A program made the translations under genes and the position numbers. A stretch of DNA of 64,000 nt from Undaria pinnatifida (Eukaryota; Sar; Phaeophyceae; Laminariales; Alariaceae): NCBI GenBank assembly GCA_012845835.1, contig JABAKD010000025.1, forward strand, positions 3,919,319 through 3,983,318. The letters are read 5' to 3'. Shown here piece by piece: positions 53,501 through 64,000 of this stretch. Position 1 is the stretch's first letter. Each line of letters begins with the position of its first letter. The notes under the pieces are model-generated. The model was not told where the DNA came from and made no database searches. It saw only the letters and a program-made list of their open reading frames with translations.

Positions 53501-55571
53501 TCAATCAGAAGTACCGTAGCAGAAACTCGAGCAACCCGGCATGTTTGATGTTTTGATATTCTGAAAGTGCATGGTAAGCGTATCGAGTATCGGTGAGGCC
53601 GAGATGCTTTGCATTGCTAGAGACGCAGCCCGCACCATAACCTAGGCAGCTGCAGGATAGCTGTTGAGCAATATCAATGTATATTGTACATTCAGCAAAT
53701 ACCAGGTATGCTTTTGGGGCAAACTTGCCTGTGGATCCTCCCCGTCTTCTTCCGCCGGCTTCATCCAGGTGTACTTGCCGTCCCCCTCCTTGATCCGCTC
53801 GCCGTTAAACACGCCTTCGAAGGTGGAACCTCCCGCGTAAGTCACTTTCGCCTTCCCCGGCCTAGGCAGCCAATTGGCCACCTGAAGCGAAAGGAACATG
53901 CGAGGCTTGTTTGGCGAGATGACGGGCATCTTTGACCCACCCACCCCTTTGATACGTTAGAAGGGAAACATGTCACACCAAAATGACAATTGCAACGCCC
54001 CGGTCACTCGCTGGCTCGGGAGTGATACCCACAGAGCCTGGACGGCCGTGCGAGGCGCTGTATGCAACACGGGTGTGACCCGTCTAGCCGTGATTTTTTT
54101 TTCAACTATATGTCATGGGTCGCGAAAGGGTTAGCAGAAAAAACGCTGGTCTGCCTGCTAAAAAGCGAGCATACATCAGGGATGTGTAGCCTTGTAGGGT
54201 GGTATCGGCCATAAAACGGACACAAAGAAATCTAGCCTATAAAATTGAGCACCGGAGGAATAAAGTGAGTGTAGCCTACGCGCGGCCTAGGATTCAAGAA
54301 GCCATGATGTCCTTCTACCTCGTGGCCTGACCCCAGGACCCCGCGTCTCTACCAGAATAAAAGCTGGTATGGTATTCTCGGGGCCAAAGCTATGGTGGGG
54401 GGCGGATACCCCCATTTAAACTACCCTATTGGGTTTGATCCACTCACACGAGTGACTCAGTACTTCGCGGACAAACGTACTTTGGGCGATTTTTTTATCA
54501 CGCAGCGTAGTTTACAATTCCGTTGCGGGCTGATATCGCAACTCTATAACACAGCACGAAAGCTCAAGACGGGAGGGCGCCTATTTTAAGTTTCTTTCCC
54601 CGTGCTTGGCGAAGATCAACCGAACGCGAGTACCATGCATGAGTTCGACTGGGCGACAATGAGAACACGGGCGATTATCAAAGTCGTCATAAATGCGTTG
54701 GTAAAGGTCGCGAGCCGTCACGCTTGTGGTGCTTGGTAAGGCACGCACGGTGATGGTGGACTACAGGTACACTGCTGCATGCGCACAAGCAAGTTCTAGT
54801 CTGACTGGATATCGTCGTTCGAAGTACACGCCGTTAGTGTGAAGGGAAAACTAGTGTTGAAGAAGCAAGTGTTTTTGCGTTGGCATCGTGTCAGCAGTAC
54901 GGCTGTAGTAGTGGACAACGCCGACGAGCATACACGGTATGCTTGAAGAGCGACATCGGGTGCTGCAAGCGAGATTTTCAAGTTGAACAGCGTCTCCAGT
55001 ATATGCAAACCCAGTACGATCGATTAAACGGGGACCGGATAATGCCGCATGAAGATACAGGAGAAGTTTGAAGAGCGCAATCGCGCGCAAGAACAGCAAG
55101 GGTTTTGCGTTGGACATGCGTGTGCCACACGCTAATACTCGGAATGGATATGTACCGCCAACAACACGAAGATACAAGACACATTCGAAGAGCGAAATCG
55201 CGTGCAAGACCTAAGGATTTTACGTTAGACGTTGAGTGCCGTGCGCCATATCCGAGACTGTAGTTGTTTACAGTCGGCGCTTCGGGCACATCTGCTGTTG
55301 TTTCTGGCGATATTGTGGCGGATCTCACGCGTCACCAGTACCTATGTGCAACAGGCATATACCAGTACGAGATTATGCGTCTTACTATCAACTCTTAGTA
55401 GTAGAGTAGTGGTACAGCAGTGCAAGCCAAAAACCCCGAGACGACGTGCTTCGCATAAGATTATTAAAGACACGACGGTCGAAACCGTCAACCGCAGCAG
55501 CACACCTCGGGCTCGGCATCTTCTGCCGTGTCCAAATACTCGGCTTTGTACTCTTCTTCCTCGTCTCCCAT
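47525..55571 (-). CDS. MORN-repeat protein, probably axonemal (radial-spoke-like)
   Basis: Five exons on the minus strand: 55571-55506, 53881-53729, 52758-52621, 50840-50700, 47701-47525; 675 nt, 224 aa, all junctions phase 0. After an acidic N-terminus (MGDEEEEYKAEYLD) the rest is a run of about six or seven MORN repeats, for example YDGTYTDGKKAGTGKMTYP, GDTYTGEWKDNMMDGEGTYV, SGTWVANKKSGQGMYQFG and GTVYTGRFEGGRPKGDGEF; it closes with an acidic stretch and GQTVVSC. MORN repeats are membrane- or protein-binding beta-hairpins. Short all-MORN proteins with acidic ends are common in flagellar axonemes (radial spoke head 1 type), a plausible but unproven role. Intron 2 begins with a GC donor (CAG then GCAAGT at 53728). 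Intron 4 contains a 12-unit minisatellite. The end of the last exon is echoed downstream in the 3' flank. Confidence 0.9.
48333..48462 (+). repeat. Dispersed repeat GTACTC(A/G)TTTGTTGCTTGCC, copy 2
   Basis: Again directly after a G-run; same order of blocks as the 3.6-kb copy. Confidence 0.6.
48522..48723. mobile_element. CACTCG palindrome-ended element, copy 2
   Basis: TCTCACTCGTGCGAGTGACG at the left and CCTCGGGCGAGTGACCC at the right, with a GGTCAGCTACGCTTCGCC interior segment typical of the family. Confidence 0.6.
48762..48909. mobile_element. CACTCG palindrome-ended element, copy 3
   Basis: Left GGGTCACTCGAGCGAGTTAT, right GGGGTCACTCGCGCAAGTGA. Directly follows copy 2. Confidence 0.55.
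49000..49285. mobile_element. CACTCG palindrome-ended element, copy 4, disrupted
   Basis: Two related blocks (CAGAGTCACTCACTAGTGCG and CAGAGTCACTCATGCGAGTG) around a TAGTACGTACGTATGG and poly-G insertion. Ends are approximate. Confidence 0.4.
49670..50600. repeat. About 80-bp minisatellite, 12 units, in MORN intron 4
   Basis: Unit: GACTGACCGCCCCTACACTA, AAACTAGTA..TTGAGGCC, AAAGAGGCCTTGACGCG, CCAAAAATACCGGTTTGAC. Spacing 78-89 bp. The TTGACTGACCG word is shared with the GGAGACGG-TIR element next to it. Confidence 0.9.
50910..50949. repeat. (GGTC)n microsatellite
   Basis: GATCGGTCGGTCGATCGGTC units beside MORN exon 4. Confidence 0.85.
50989..51158. mobile_element. GGAGACGG-TIR element, copy B
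   Basis: Ends CAGCAAATGCGTCCGGAGAC and, inverted, GCCAAAATATGTCAGGAGAC. The interior TTACCTTGACTGACGCCAAA matches copy A in opposite orientation. It lies in intron 3 of the MORN gene. Confidence 0.7.
53065..53245. mobile_element. CACTCG palindrome-ended element, copy 5
   Basis: Left GGGTTTAAGCCACTCGCACG, right (inverted) GGCTCGGGTTCACTCGCGCG. The interior has TTAGGCGATTTTGTTCGGCG, GTAGCGTGGCTGACC and a 3' segment shared with the 54.4-kb copy. It lies in MORN intron 2. Confidence 0.65.
54431..54598. mobile_element. CACTCG palindrome-ended element, copy 6
   Basis: Starts GGGTTTGATCCACTCACACG and shares the GGGCGATTTTTTTATCACGC-type interior with copy 5. The right end is degenerate. In MORN intron 1. 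Confidence 0.55.
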
Positions 55572-57046
55572 GGTGCTTCACTTGTTCACTCGGCACCCCC
55601 GTAATCGCTTAGCTTCGAAGTACGATGCAGGCAACAGACGGTCGTCCCGCCGCGTGGTCGTGGATGTATGTATCGTGTCGAACAAGAGAAGATATCTTGG
55701 GGCGGGACGAAAGACGAAATTGGATCTCGAATCGATACTAAAATGGCAGTTTCGGTTTCGTCGGCAGAAGTTGAAAAGTCAAAATTTCCACCGCATTGTG
55801 GTGCGGCCCAACTTGGTGGTAAATTCTGTGTCATGTGTCATGCATGGCATGGCATGTGAGAACGAGACGGAGAGCCTCCTTCATGTGACAACAGCAGCAG
55901 CTAGCTGTGACGTGCAGGATGTGTGCTCCTTCCGACGAGACCCTCTCGCCTCTCTCGATAGAAGACGGCCCTGCTGGTGGAGTCCTACTCGGGTGAGAGT
56001 ACTAGAGTTTTGCTTGTGGGTTCAGTCTCACAGCAGTCGGCGTGTTGTGTTGTTCTACGGCTGCTACTTTTTTACTTGAGTACCAGAACTGCTTGTTGTA
56101 GTCGTATTTCCGCGACCTTTCACAACAACGGTACCTCAGACGTCGTATCGCGCGTATAGCAGTTGCTCGTCTCCGCAGCTCCGCGCCGAGGGCAACGGCT
56201 ATAGTACAGCAGCAGCGGCCTTCTCCGTGCCTCTGTGTTGCCTCTGGCTGTGCTCTGCCCCAATCGCTTGGGTGAGGGAGCGCCACGTGTACCAGCAGTC
56301 TACACCTCGATCACCATATCATTATCATATAATCATGCTTTGTCGTGATATAATACGTTGAAGGGACAGAGAAAAAGGCAACAAGCAAGACTGGCTGATG
56401 TTGTACCTGGTAGTTTGGATGTCTTGTGTTGTCGTGCAATGGCCTTCGTCGTCCCTCTGTATAGTATTTGGCTTGGCTCTGGCCCGGCCACTTGGCTACT
56501 TAGAGGAGCGTCAAGCGTAGCCTTATATATCAGAGCATCATGATCATAGATCGCGAGAAAGCGACAGAGCAAAAGAGCTTGGTGACTGCTGTTTTTTTTA
56601 AGTTAATTTTTTTTATTCGTCCGCCTGGGTTTATGTCCTGTAATCTAATGTCTGTACGTTTTTTTTAAAATAATTTTAATGTGTGGCTTTTAGACTAAAG
56701 ACTACCACAGCAGTCTAATTTTGAAAAAATCCTCTTAAGACACGTCATCAGCTGTTTTCTGCGCGGAACCCAGGGGGGAACGGCTACCCCTGTAGCGAGG
56801 ACCTTCTTGCCTCCGTCATCGTTGGCTGTACTCTGGCTCGAGCACTTGGCTGCTCGGAGAAGAGCCAAGCGTACGAGCATATTAATAGCAGCATACCAGA
56901 GCATAGTGATAATAATGGAAGCGAAAGAGCAAAAGCTGCTGGTGTTAATCGTACGCCTGTAGTTCGAGTGCATGGTCTCATACTGATATCGTGCGACGAA
57001 GCTACTCGTACTCTCCGCGGAGGGCAACTGGCTACGAGTATGATAT

Positions 57047-57356
57047 GCCGGTCGCCCAGGTGGCGTATCAGGTTATCCTCGAGCCTGGTATAGGTCAGTG
57101 TCGTGAGTTCGAATCCCCCCGAGTGCATACTCGTATAAATTCGTTGGGACTTTTTCTTGTGCACAAATTGACTTGCGGAAAACGCGAGAGCGTGAGTTAG
57201 CAACACTCGATGAAAAATCGACGAGCAGTGGGATTGCTGGACCCTATGCGCGATACAAATTGAAGGCGAGAACCGGGGGGAAGAAGGGACGGCACCTGTG
57301 ACCACGGCTTGTCCAGAAACTGGAAAGTAGATGTGTGTAAAGAAAAGAAAAAGAAA
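57047..57356 (+). mobile_element. tRNA-derived SINE, family 1, copy B
   Basis: Head GGTGGCGTATCAGG, B box GAGTTCGAATCCCCC, the same body as copy A, and an A-rich tail. ATGAT occurs on both flanks (left ...GTATGATATG, right ...AAATGATT), a possible short target duplication. Confidence 0.85.
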
Positions 57357-58023
57357 TGATTGTCCAGGTATATCAACGGCCTTTTTCGTGCCCCTGAGGT
57401 CTTTGGCTGTGCTCTGGCCCGGTCACTCGGCTAGAGGAGCATCTCGTGTACCACAGCGTTGACCACGGCTTTGTGCCATATCATCACGGCATAGAATCAA
57501 AAGAGCAAAAGAAGAGCGTGACTGCCGCTGTTGTGGTCCGTACGCCTGCCTGCCTTGTGCAGTAGTACGTGGTTTTGACTCTTTTTGCTCTAATTCCTCA
57601 GCTCCAGAGTGACTGAAGCCTGTCCTGTGACCACAGACTTGAATATGCGAGTTAAAGCCAGGACAACAACAACAACAACAACGACAACAGCAACAACATG
57701 TACCAGTGTTCAAGTGTGCCGGTAGCATTAATACCAGGTGGTAGTTTTTGTCAGAGCGCGGGGTGCCACGCCTAATTTTATTAGCGAGTAGTGAATAACG
57801 GCCTACGCCGTCCTTCTGTCACTTTTGGCTATGCTCTGGCCCGATCACTTGGCTGGAGGGGCGTCACGTGTACCAGAGTATGATATCCTCGTGTCTCATG
57901 TCATCTACCATAATATTACCCTGTTGACCCTGGTACAAGCTACACTGCTGTAGTTCCAAGGGGAGTCGCCGACCTAAAGACTAAATATAGCCGGTGAGTG
58001 TATTTTAATTTTTATAATATATA

Positions 58024-58346
58024 CCCGGTCGCCGCGGTGGCGTATCAGGTTATCTTCGAGCCTGGTATAGGTCAGTTTCGTGAGTTCGAATCCCCCCGAG
58101 TGCATACTCGTATAAATTCGTGGGGACTTTTTCTTGTGCACAAATTGACTTGCGGAAAACGCGATAGCGTGAGTTAGCAACACTCGATGAGAAATACGCA
58201 ACACTCGATAAAAAATCGACGAGCAGTGGGATTGCTGAACCATATACGCGATAAAAATTGAATGCAAAACCCGGGGGGGGAAAAGGTGCGACAACTGTGA
58301 CCACGGCTTGTCCAGAAGGTGGAAAGTAAAAGTGTGCAAAAAAAAG
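58024..58346 (+). mobile_element. tRNA-derived SINE, family 1, copy C
   Basis: Same order as copy B, with an internal duplication of CAACACTCGAT(G/A)A(G)AAAT in the body and an A-rich tail. It appears inserted next to a fragment of the 350-bp AGCTGTGAGATCGAAG repeat. Confidence 0.85.
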
Positions 58347-58463
58347 CTTGATGAGGACACATATGTCAAGATACGGCCTCGAAAGGCCTGTAATTATCCC
58401 AATTCGAGATCATTTGGATGGTTTTCATATGATAAGGTTGGCGTTTGATGTTCGGGAAAGTTA

Positions 58464-58489
58464 GCAAATAGATCGGAGGCACGTGCCTC
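58464..58489. repeat. 26-bp perfect palindrome centred on CACGTG
   Basis: AGATCGGAGGCAC is followed directly by its reverse complement; the centre is a G-box/E-box CACGTG. Confidence 0.8.
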
Positions 58490-59794
58490 CGATCTCAGAA
58501 GTCATCCTGGGCTCTGGTGGAATCGAATAAAGCTACGTGTCTACGAAGGCAAAGAAAGTGGGTACTCTCCGAGGACCTGCTCAATTGGCAGACCTGCAGG
58601 GGGCACTCTGTGTGTCCCCACCCAATGACCTTAAAAATGGCGTCGTCGGCAGAACAAGAAGAAAAATAACCTTACACACACCCTGTAATCCGCGCGATCG
58701 GAGCATCACACACAGCTCGCCAAGATGAGTTTCGACAAAATCTTCGATCTCACAGCTGGAGTGTATTTTTATTTTTTATAAAAATATTACAACACAGCAG
58801 AAGCGACGGAAACAAAGAGCTTTTCTGTTGTGTCAGGATTTCCGAGATTCTCTGTACCCTACCTAAATCAGAGAGCGTGGGTATGCGTACGTACGTCACC
58901 CACGTAGAAGCCGTGCGGACCAACAACCGCACCTACGACTTTGGAGATTATGTACTTGGAATTAGTATTGGAAAAGCTTGTCCGTTCTGGAGAGTTTATC
59001 TGCTGAACTGGAAAATATTAATGAATGCATGTCGACATGTGGACTTCCTTTTCCTGCATCGGCATGATAATAATACCATCACCATTCATTGGAGTATAGG
59101 TCTATACGTGTAGCTAGCCTACTAATAGAAGCTACTGGGTGTGCTGGATGTCGACGAGTAGAAAAACGGTTTAATGTGAAGAACACACACACACACACAC
59201 ACACACACTGGTGAACGCAGAGTTAGCGTTATCCTTTTTGTACTAGTCAGTACCAGGTATACTTTTGATTAGATTAGATATTTGTAACCAACCGCAGACG
59301 ACGTGTTTTCGTTGTCTCCTGCCGGCATCGAATACTGAATAGTGCCACCGCCGTGCAACCCCCGTACAATTTTGGTTTGCGCCTCGACATGCACAGGTTT
59401 TAATAGTAGTAGTGTCTACGAGGTATACAGCAGCTACTGCTGTGTCGACGGATCGAGGGCCCAGCGGGCGGGGAAAAGAACGATATATTTTCACCGCACT
59501 GGGAATCCTGGTTTTTCTGACGACATGATGAGCGCATTTAGCGCTGAACTGACAGAGTTGTGGCGTGTCACGTTTGCATCCCGCACCGCGGTGTCAACGT
59601 CAAGCAGACGCCACATTATTCTACTCTTCTTTCGGTTAAATATATGCCGGGGGGTACATTTTTGGTTGTCCCTTGCACCAAAGCTGCTTGTATCTACTAT
59701 TTCGGTGAAATACGCATCTTGTGCATATCTATCAGGTTTCAGGTTGGTTGTGTTTTGCATGTAATGTATACTACGAGTACGTATACCAAATAAA

Positions 59795-60395
59795 AATACC
59801 CTCCAGCTGTGAGATCGAAGATTTGGTCGAAACTCATATTATAAAAATTAAAATACACTACAGCTGTGAGATCGAAGATTTCGTCAAAACTCATCTTTGC
59901 AAGCTGTGTGTGATACTCCTATCGCGCGCATTACGAGTTGTGTGTCATTATATTTGCATTTTTTTTTTCAGATCCTCCTGAATATCCGGGTAAAAAAAGC
60001 GTATCGTTCACTTTCCTTTGTGTACCGGTTTTTGTCCATCTGCCAAACGCAGACTTGGTATTAACCTCGCCCCTTCGAAACCCGTGGACTTGCCGGCCTT
60101 TTTCGGCCAAATTTTTAAGCTGTGTGTGATACTCCGATCGCGCGTATTACGGGGTGTGTGTCCTCGATATAGGTCGGCGACTCCCCTTGCAACTACAGTG
60201 TAGCTATCAAGGTCAACAGGGTGATGTTAGTCAGTCTGTGCGCGGAAACTCTACTGTAAAGTAAAACCCTTTTTTGAGGGAGACAAAACCTGACAGCTGT
60301 CGAAGGAAATGCATCAGTTTATTATCAAGTGCATCCTGTAACTCGTATGACCGGTAAGGGGAGGGCGGAGTTTGTAAGGACGTGGGGGCCTGCGT
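59795..60395 (+). repeat. Two plus-oriented copies of the 350-bp repeat
   Basis: 59795-59945 carries two tandem CAGCTGTGAGATCGAAGATT starts; 60115-60395 carries the rest (TCAACAGGGTGATGTTAGTC, CAGTCTGTGCGCGGAAACTC). Unrelated DNA separates them. Confidence 0.65.
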
Positions 60396-60614
60396 TTGAA
60401 CACACACATTTAGTCTATAGTCTATGGTCTATACGAGTAGACTGTATGTTTAATCAATACCTGGTATCAAGTGTTGTACCTGGTATATTTTTTTCCAGGT
60501 ACGGCAGTATTGAATGTGCATTAGACTAGTACTTGCTGTTCGATGCCCTTTCATGGTTTGAAGTCCAAAGCGTCGGAGTTTTTCAAAGTGTTTGCGTCGC
60601 AACAGTTGGCACAT

Positions 60615-60945
60615 CTTTGTTATTTTAATGACCTTCGATGACTATCGTACTGGCTGTGCATTGTGTCTGATCCGCGACTTGACCATGACTGGCTCAACGG
60701 CGTGCATCGTATCGTCCTTTCTTGTGTTGAGGTTGTGCCAATCTCCTGGGGAAGACAAAACAAGAAAACACGATTATTTTTATGTTATTTTAATGACCTT
60801 CGATGACTATCGTACTGTGCATTGTGTCTGATCCGCGACTTGACCATGACTGGCTCAACGGCGTGCATCGTATCGTCCTTTCTTGTGTTGAGGTTGTGCC
60901 AATCTCCTGCTGGGGAAGGCAAAACAAGAAAACACGATTTTTTTT
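60615..60945. repeat. 165-bp tandem duplication
   Basis: TTTTAATGACCTTCGATGAC ... GAGGTTGTGCCAATCTCCTG occurs twice with only small indels. Confidence 0.9.
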
Positions 60946-61436
60946 TATTTCGACGGCGTCTCCCAGGAACACAGAGCCCTCTGGGAACCCCGTTCATACA
61001 GACCTAAGAGCGACGAAACGCGATCCAATCAACCAAGCGTCTACAGCAGTAGGAAAAGCTTGAGAGGTAATCCGAGCATCGTCATGCCCCACGCTTTTCC
61101 TCGGCCAGCTTCCTGCGTTGCGGTTCGAACGCGCGTCAGTTGTAAGGCTCAGTTTGGGTACACAAAAGGTTGACCAATTTGCGCACGTGGTACGATGGAG
61201 GGAGCGGCAGTTTTCGTCTGAAATGTTTTCCGAAAGACGGGGCTCCTTAAGTTAACCCAAAATCGTCCGAAATCGGCCATTTTTTTTGTTTCGTGATGAT
61301 TCTCCTTGTACGCCTGGGCCATGTGGTTTTAATCCGGTAGCAGTTTTTCAAGTTTTCTCCGAATCAGTTTTTTGGGAGAGGTCTTGAGCTCACAAAATTG
61401 ACGGAAACCTCAGAAAAAAAACAGTGGTGCACCTCC

Positions 61437-61560
61437 ATCGTAGCAAGCGTCATTGCCTACCCAAACTTAAGCCTTACAACACTCTCCCCCGCCCCGGCAG
61501 CAGGCCGGCCAGATGTACGGGCGGTCGTGGGCTCATCAGACCTTTTTTAGCACGTGTGGA
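61437..61560 (-). mobile_element. SINE family 2 fragment
   Basis: Shares the body segment read in plus as GCCTACCCAAACTTAAGCC followed by the TACGGGCGG box with the copies at 62.1-63.0 kb. The head is missing. Confidence 0.55.
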
Positions 61561-62093
61561 CGCCTCGTGGAGTGGGTGGTCCCAACCGGGCACCCATGTC
61601 GACGATCGTACGCCCTCTGTACAACGGACGTTGCAGCTCTTGCTATTGCGGAAGACCATAGTAAATAGAACCAAATATTCTTGCTAAAAATAGTTAAATA
61701 TATACGTTTTTGTGAGTACCGTAGGTCCCATTTACTATGCTCCCCCGTAAATGATACTGTCGGGCATTACAGGTGTTTCACGAGCGTGTGAGTTGTTGCG
61801 CGCCGTCAGACTTGTTCAAAGAGGCGGGGAACGTCAGCACACAGAAATATATATATATATATATATACGAGGTACGTCTTTGTGGGGAAGCTTTGACATA
61901 GGCACGCTCGACCGACATCCGATGGCGGTCTGCCGTTCCCCACGTCTTGAAACGAGCCTGACCGCGCTCAACAGCCCCCCACGTTAGGTTATAAAATCTG
62001 CAATGCCTCGACATTCTCATTGCGCTGCCACGACCGTTGTACATGGGGCGTACGATCGCTCATGTGGGTGCTGTTGAGGTATTAGTGGGGTAT

Positions 62094-62378
62094 CAGTCTA
62101 GTCCGTTTGACCACTTGCAAAAGGTTAACCAATAGCTTACCCAAACCAAGCCTTATAACACTTTCCCCCCCTGAAACGGCGGGATAGCAGGTCGGCCAGA
62201 TATACGGGCGGACCTGTCATTTATCCAAGCCGTTTCATACCCTTGGGTACCAGGGAGAGTATATTTTCAAGTTCGACAAGGGGAGAGTCTGAAAATGTTC
62301 ATTATGGTGGATGTGGGGCTTGAACCCACGACCCCAAAAAACCTTGCCCTGCCGACGACGCCATTTGTTAAGGCATTG
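62094..62378 (-). mobile_element. tRNA-derived SINE, family 2, second copy
   Basis: In minus orientation: ATGGCGTCGTCGGCAGGG head, GTGGGTTCAAGCCCCAC T-arm, ATCCACCA, then the same body as the 62.7-kb copy, ending at GGTCAAACGGACTA near 62094. Confidence 0.75.
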
Positions 62379-62385
62379 GTGGGGT

Positions 62386-62666
62386 TTTAGTCCGTTTGAC
62401 CACTTGCAAAAGGTTAACCGATCGCTTACCCAAACTAAGCCTTATAACACTCCGTATCTTAACAGTGCCCGGTTGGGACTTGGGACCACCCACTCCACAA
62501 AGCGTTAACACGTGCTGTATCGCCTGACAAGCCCACGGCCGCCCGTATATCCAGCCGACGTGCTTCTCCGCCGTTCCAGGAGAGGGGAGGGCTATAAGGC
62601 TTAGTGTGGGCAGGCAATTGATTAACCTTTGTGCAAGTGGTCAAACGGACTAATACCCTCTAATTC
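62386..62666. mobile_element. SINE family 2, two facing body fragments
   Basis: 62386-62454 repeats the body end in minus orientation (TAGTCCGTTTGACCACTTGC...). 62535-62666 repeats the 3' half in plus orientation, directly before the full copy. The cluster shows nested or repeated insertion of one family. Confidence 0.65.
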
Positions 62667-62671
62667 TTCAA

Positions 62672-62966
62672 CAAATGGCGTCGTCGACAGGCCATGGGAT
62701 TGTTGGGTCGTGGGTTCGAATCCCATCATCTACCAATAATAAACGTTTACGACTTTCCCCATGGTCGAACTTGAAAAATACGAAAATACAAACTACGCTC
62801 CCCGGTATTCCCAGGAAATAGAACCGCGTGGATATTGACACGTCCGCCCGTATAGCCGGCCGACCTGGTATCCCGCCGTTTCAGGAGGGGAGATTGTTAC
62901 AAGGCTTCGTTTGGGCAGGCAACCGGTTAACCTTTTACAAGAGGTCAAACGGACTAATACCCTCTT
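62672..62966 (+). mobile_element. tRNA-derived SINE, family 2, full copy
   Basis: tRNA-like head (ATGGCGTCGTCGACAGG, then GTGGGTTCGAATCCCA and CATCTACCA), followed by a body of about 220 bp ending GGTCAAACGGACTAATACCC. The 5' acceptor half does not pair with the 3' half, so this is a SINE head and not a tRNA gene. Confidence 0.75.
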
Positions 62967-63904
62967 CAAGTAAGTATTTAACACATCTTCCCGAACCAGC
63001 AGGTCGGATTGCTTCATGTGGCCGATGCTATATCGACCGTTTTGTTTCGTCATTTTTTTTTCGTTTGAAGTCCCAAAGACGTTAAATACGTTAATACCCA
63101 CAGCAAGATCCACCACTGCGCCCCCTCGTTGACACATCAATAGGAGTGTAGTAGCTTCAAAACAATTTTCCGCCACCCCCACACGACACATTTTTTAGTG
63201 TACATTTTGGTTCGTTTGTTTATTTGGTGATATACAACTCATCAGTGGCAGCGTAGGCTAACTAACTATTCCTACGAGTTTGTTGTGTTTTTCTTGTTCA
63301 TCCCATGTATTTTCTTCGCACTTTTTATTTCCCCTTCTCCCTCCCTAGCTGTCGTAGCTCAGATCCAGGGGTCACTAAGCAGGCTCTTCTCACGCCCCCT
63401 CCGACAACGGCATAACCAACGAGCAAAACGAAACTGCAACTGGCACAGTCCGCAATCGTATATCAACAACGAGCAGCAGAGCGAAGACCCTTTCGGCACT
63501 GCAGTTGTGCCAGCCAAAGCGGTACATTGACCGCGATCAGCAAAGCGATTATTGAAGGTGTTGGTTTTGGACACAATTACACGGCGGTATGCGCCTTCAT
63601 TTTTTATCGCGAGAACAATTCGTCCAATCTTTCTTTCCTCGTCGACTCGCATCGTATTGACGATCGAGTACTTCCCATTGCATTGCCTCGTGAACTGCTG
63701 TGCGATGGTAAACATGCCGTGGGTCCGCCTTGATGCGGAACCATCTAGTACGGAGTCCCAGTTTAGTGCCGTGAAAATTGCTAAGCGTCACGACATCATC
63801 TTGCTATAGACTACTCCACTAACCCGTGATAGCCGGGGCCCCCACTTTAGTGCGTGTATTGTCATGTGCCACCGCACTATCAATACGTAGTGAGGACTGT
63901 ACGG

Positions 63905-64000
63905 GATGTTGGTGGTGTTGTTGTTCTCACATTGACTCGCGTAATCAAGTCCGTGGTCACAGGACAGGCTCCGGTCACTCTGGAGCTAAAGAATACCCCA
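63905..64000 (+). repeat. TTG-run/CTCACATTGACTC repeat, copy cut by window end
   Basis: Shares AAGTCCGTGGTCACAGGACA with the inverted 57.6-kb copy. The rest of 62970-63900 shows no recognisable gene. Confidence 0.5.

Larger units (their letters stand above)
57905..58790 (-). repeat. Two fragments of the 350-bp repeat flanking SINE copy C
   Basis: 57905-58015 (ACCCTGTTGACCCTGG...GGGGAGTCGCCGACCTA) and 58685-58790 (GATGAGTTTCGACAAAATCT...CAGCTGGAGTGTATTT) are minus-oriented pieces of the family. Confidence 0.6.
55572..64000. other. Gene-poor repeat region
   Basis: Upstream of the MORN gene I find no conserved coding exon on either strand. It holds SINE families 1 and 2, 350-bp repeat copies, CAA/TTG-run repeats, a 165-bp duplication (60615-60945), an (AC)n run at 59189-59209, an (AT)n run near 61850 and a perfect palindrome at 58464-58489. 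Confidence 0.6.

Noticed and set aside
57047-57130. tRNA gene with A and B boxes
   Set aside because: No clean cloverleaf; a repeated body and A-tail mark a SINE.
62675-62740. tRNA gene
   Set aside because: The T-arm is good but the acceptor and D arms do not pair, and the same body follows each copy, so a SINE head.

Overview
This window is nuclear DNA from a eukaryote with intron-rich genes. I read four spliced protein genes from conserved domains joined by phase-compatible splice sites. The mix is a type IA topoisomerase, a mitochondrial carrier, a flagellar-type MORN protein and a secreted carboxylesterase. With long introns of about 0.1-5 kb, GTGAGT-like donors plus two GC donors, and a compact repeat-laden layout, it fits a stramenopile, most likely a brown alga. 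That assignment is an inference; no rRNA or organelle marker is present.

Layout. 1-8,904 (minus): N-terminal half of a secreted type-B carboxylesterase, six exons including a 25-nt microexon, continuing off the left edge. 8,905-11,089: gene-free, with GGT/GGC runs and a GGGTC foldback element. 11,090-32,947 (minus): one 17-exon gene of 1,419 codons for a bacterial-type (type IA) DNA topoisomerase I with C-terminal repeats and two HMG boxes in its last exon; all phases agree. 32,948-35,783: divergent intergenic space with poly-C tracts and repeats. 35,784-44,927 (plus): six-exon SLC25 mitochondrial carrier of 287 aa; its first intron holds a 1.17-kb TIR transposon and an unrecognised ORF broken by a TAG. 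44,928-47,524: convergent 3' intergenic region of degenerate tandem repeats. 47,525-55,571 (minus): five-exon MORN-repeat protein of 224 aa. 55,572-64,000: no gene seen, only SINEs and other dispersed repeats.

The repeat landscape is the other main content. There are two tRNA-derived SINE families, several small TIR/foldback (MITE-like) families, a hAT transposase remnant, many micro- and minisatellites, and a recurring short TACCTGGTA/TACCAGGTA motif. The most unusual pattern is that many exon edges are accompanied in the neighbouring intron or 3' flank by one or more degenerate tandem copies spanning the splice junction (exon-edge echoes). It appears in all four genes, which suggests that introns here grow, or arise, by local tandem duplication across exon ends.

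The four genes do not form a pathway. The topoisomerase would handle DNA topology, probably in an organelle; the carrier works in the mitochondrial inner membrane; the MORN protein is probably axonemal; and the esterase enters the secretory route.
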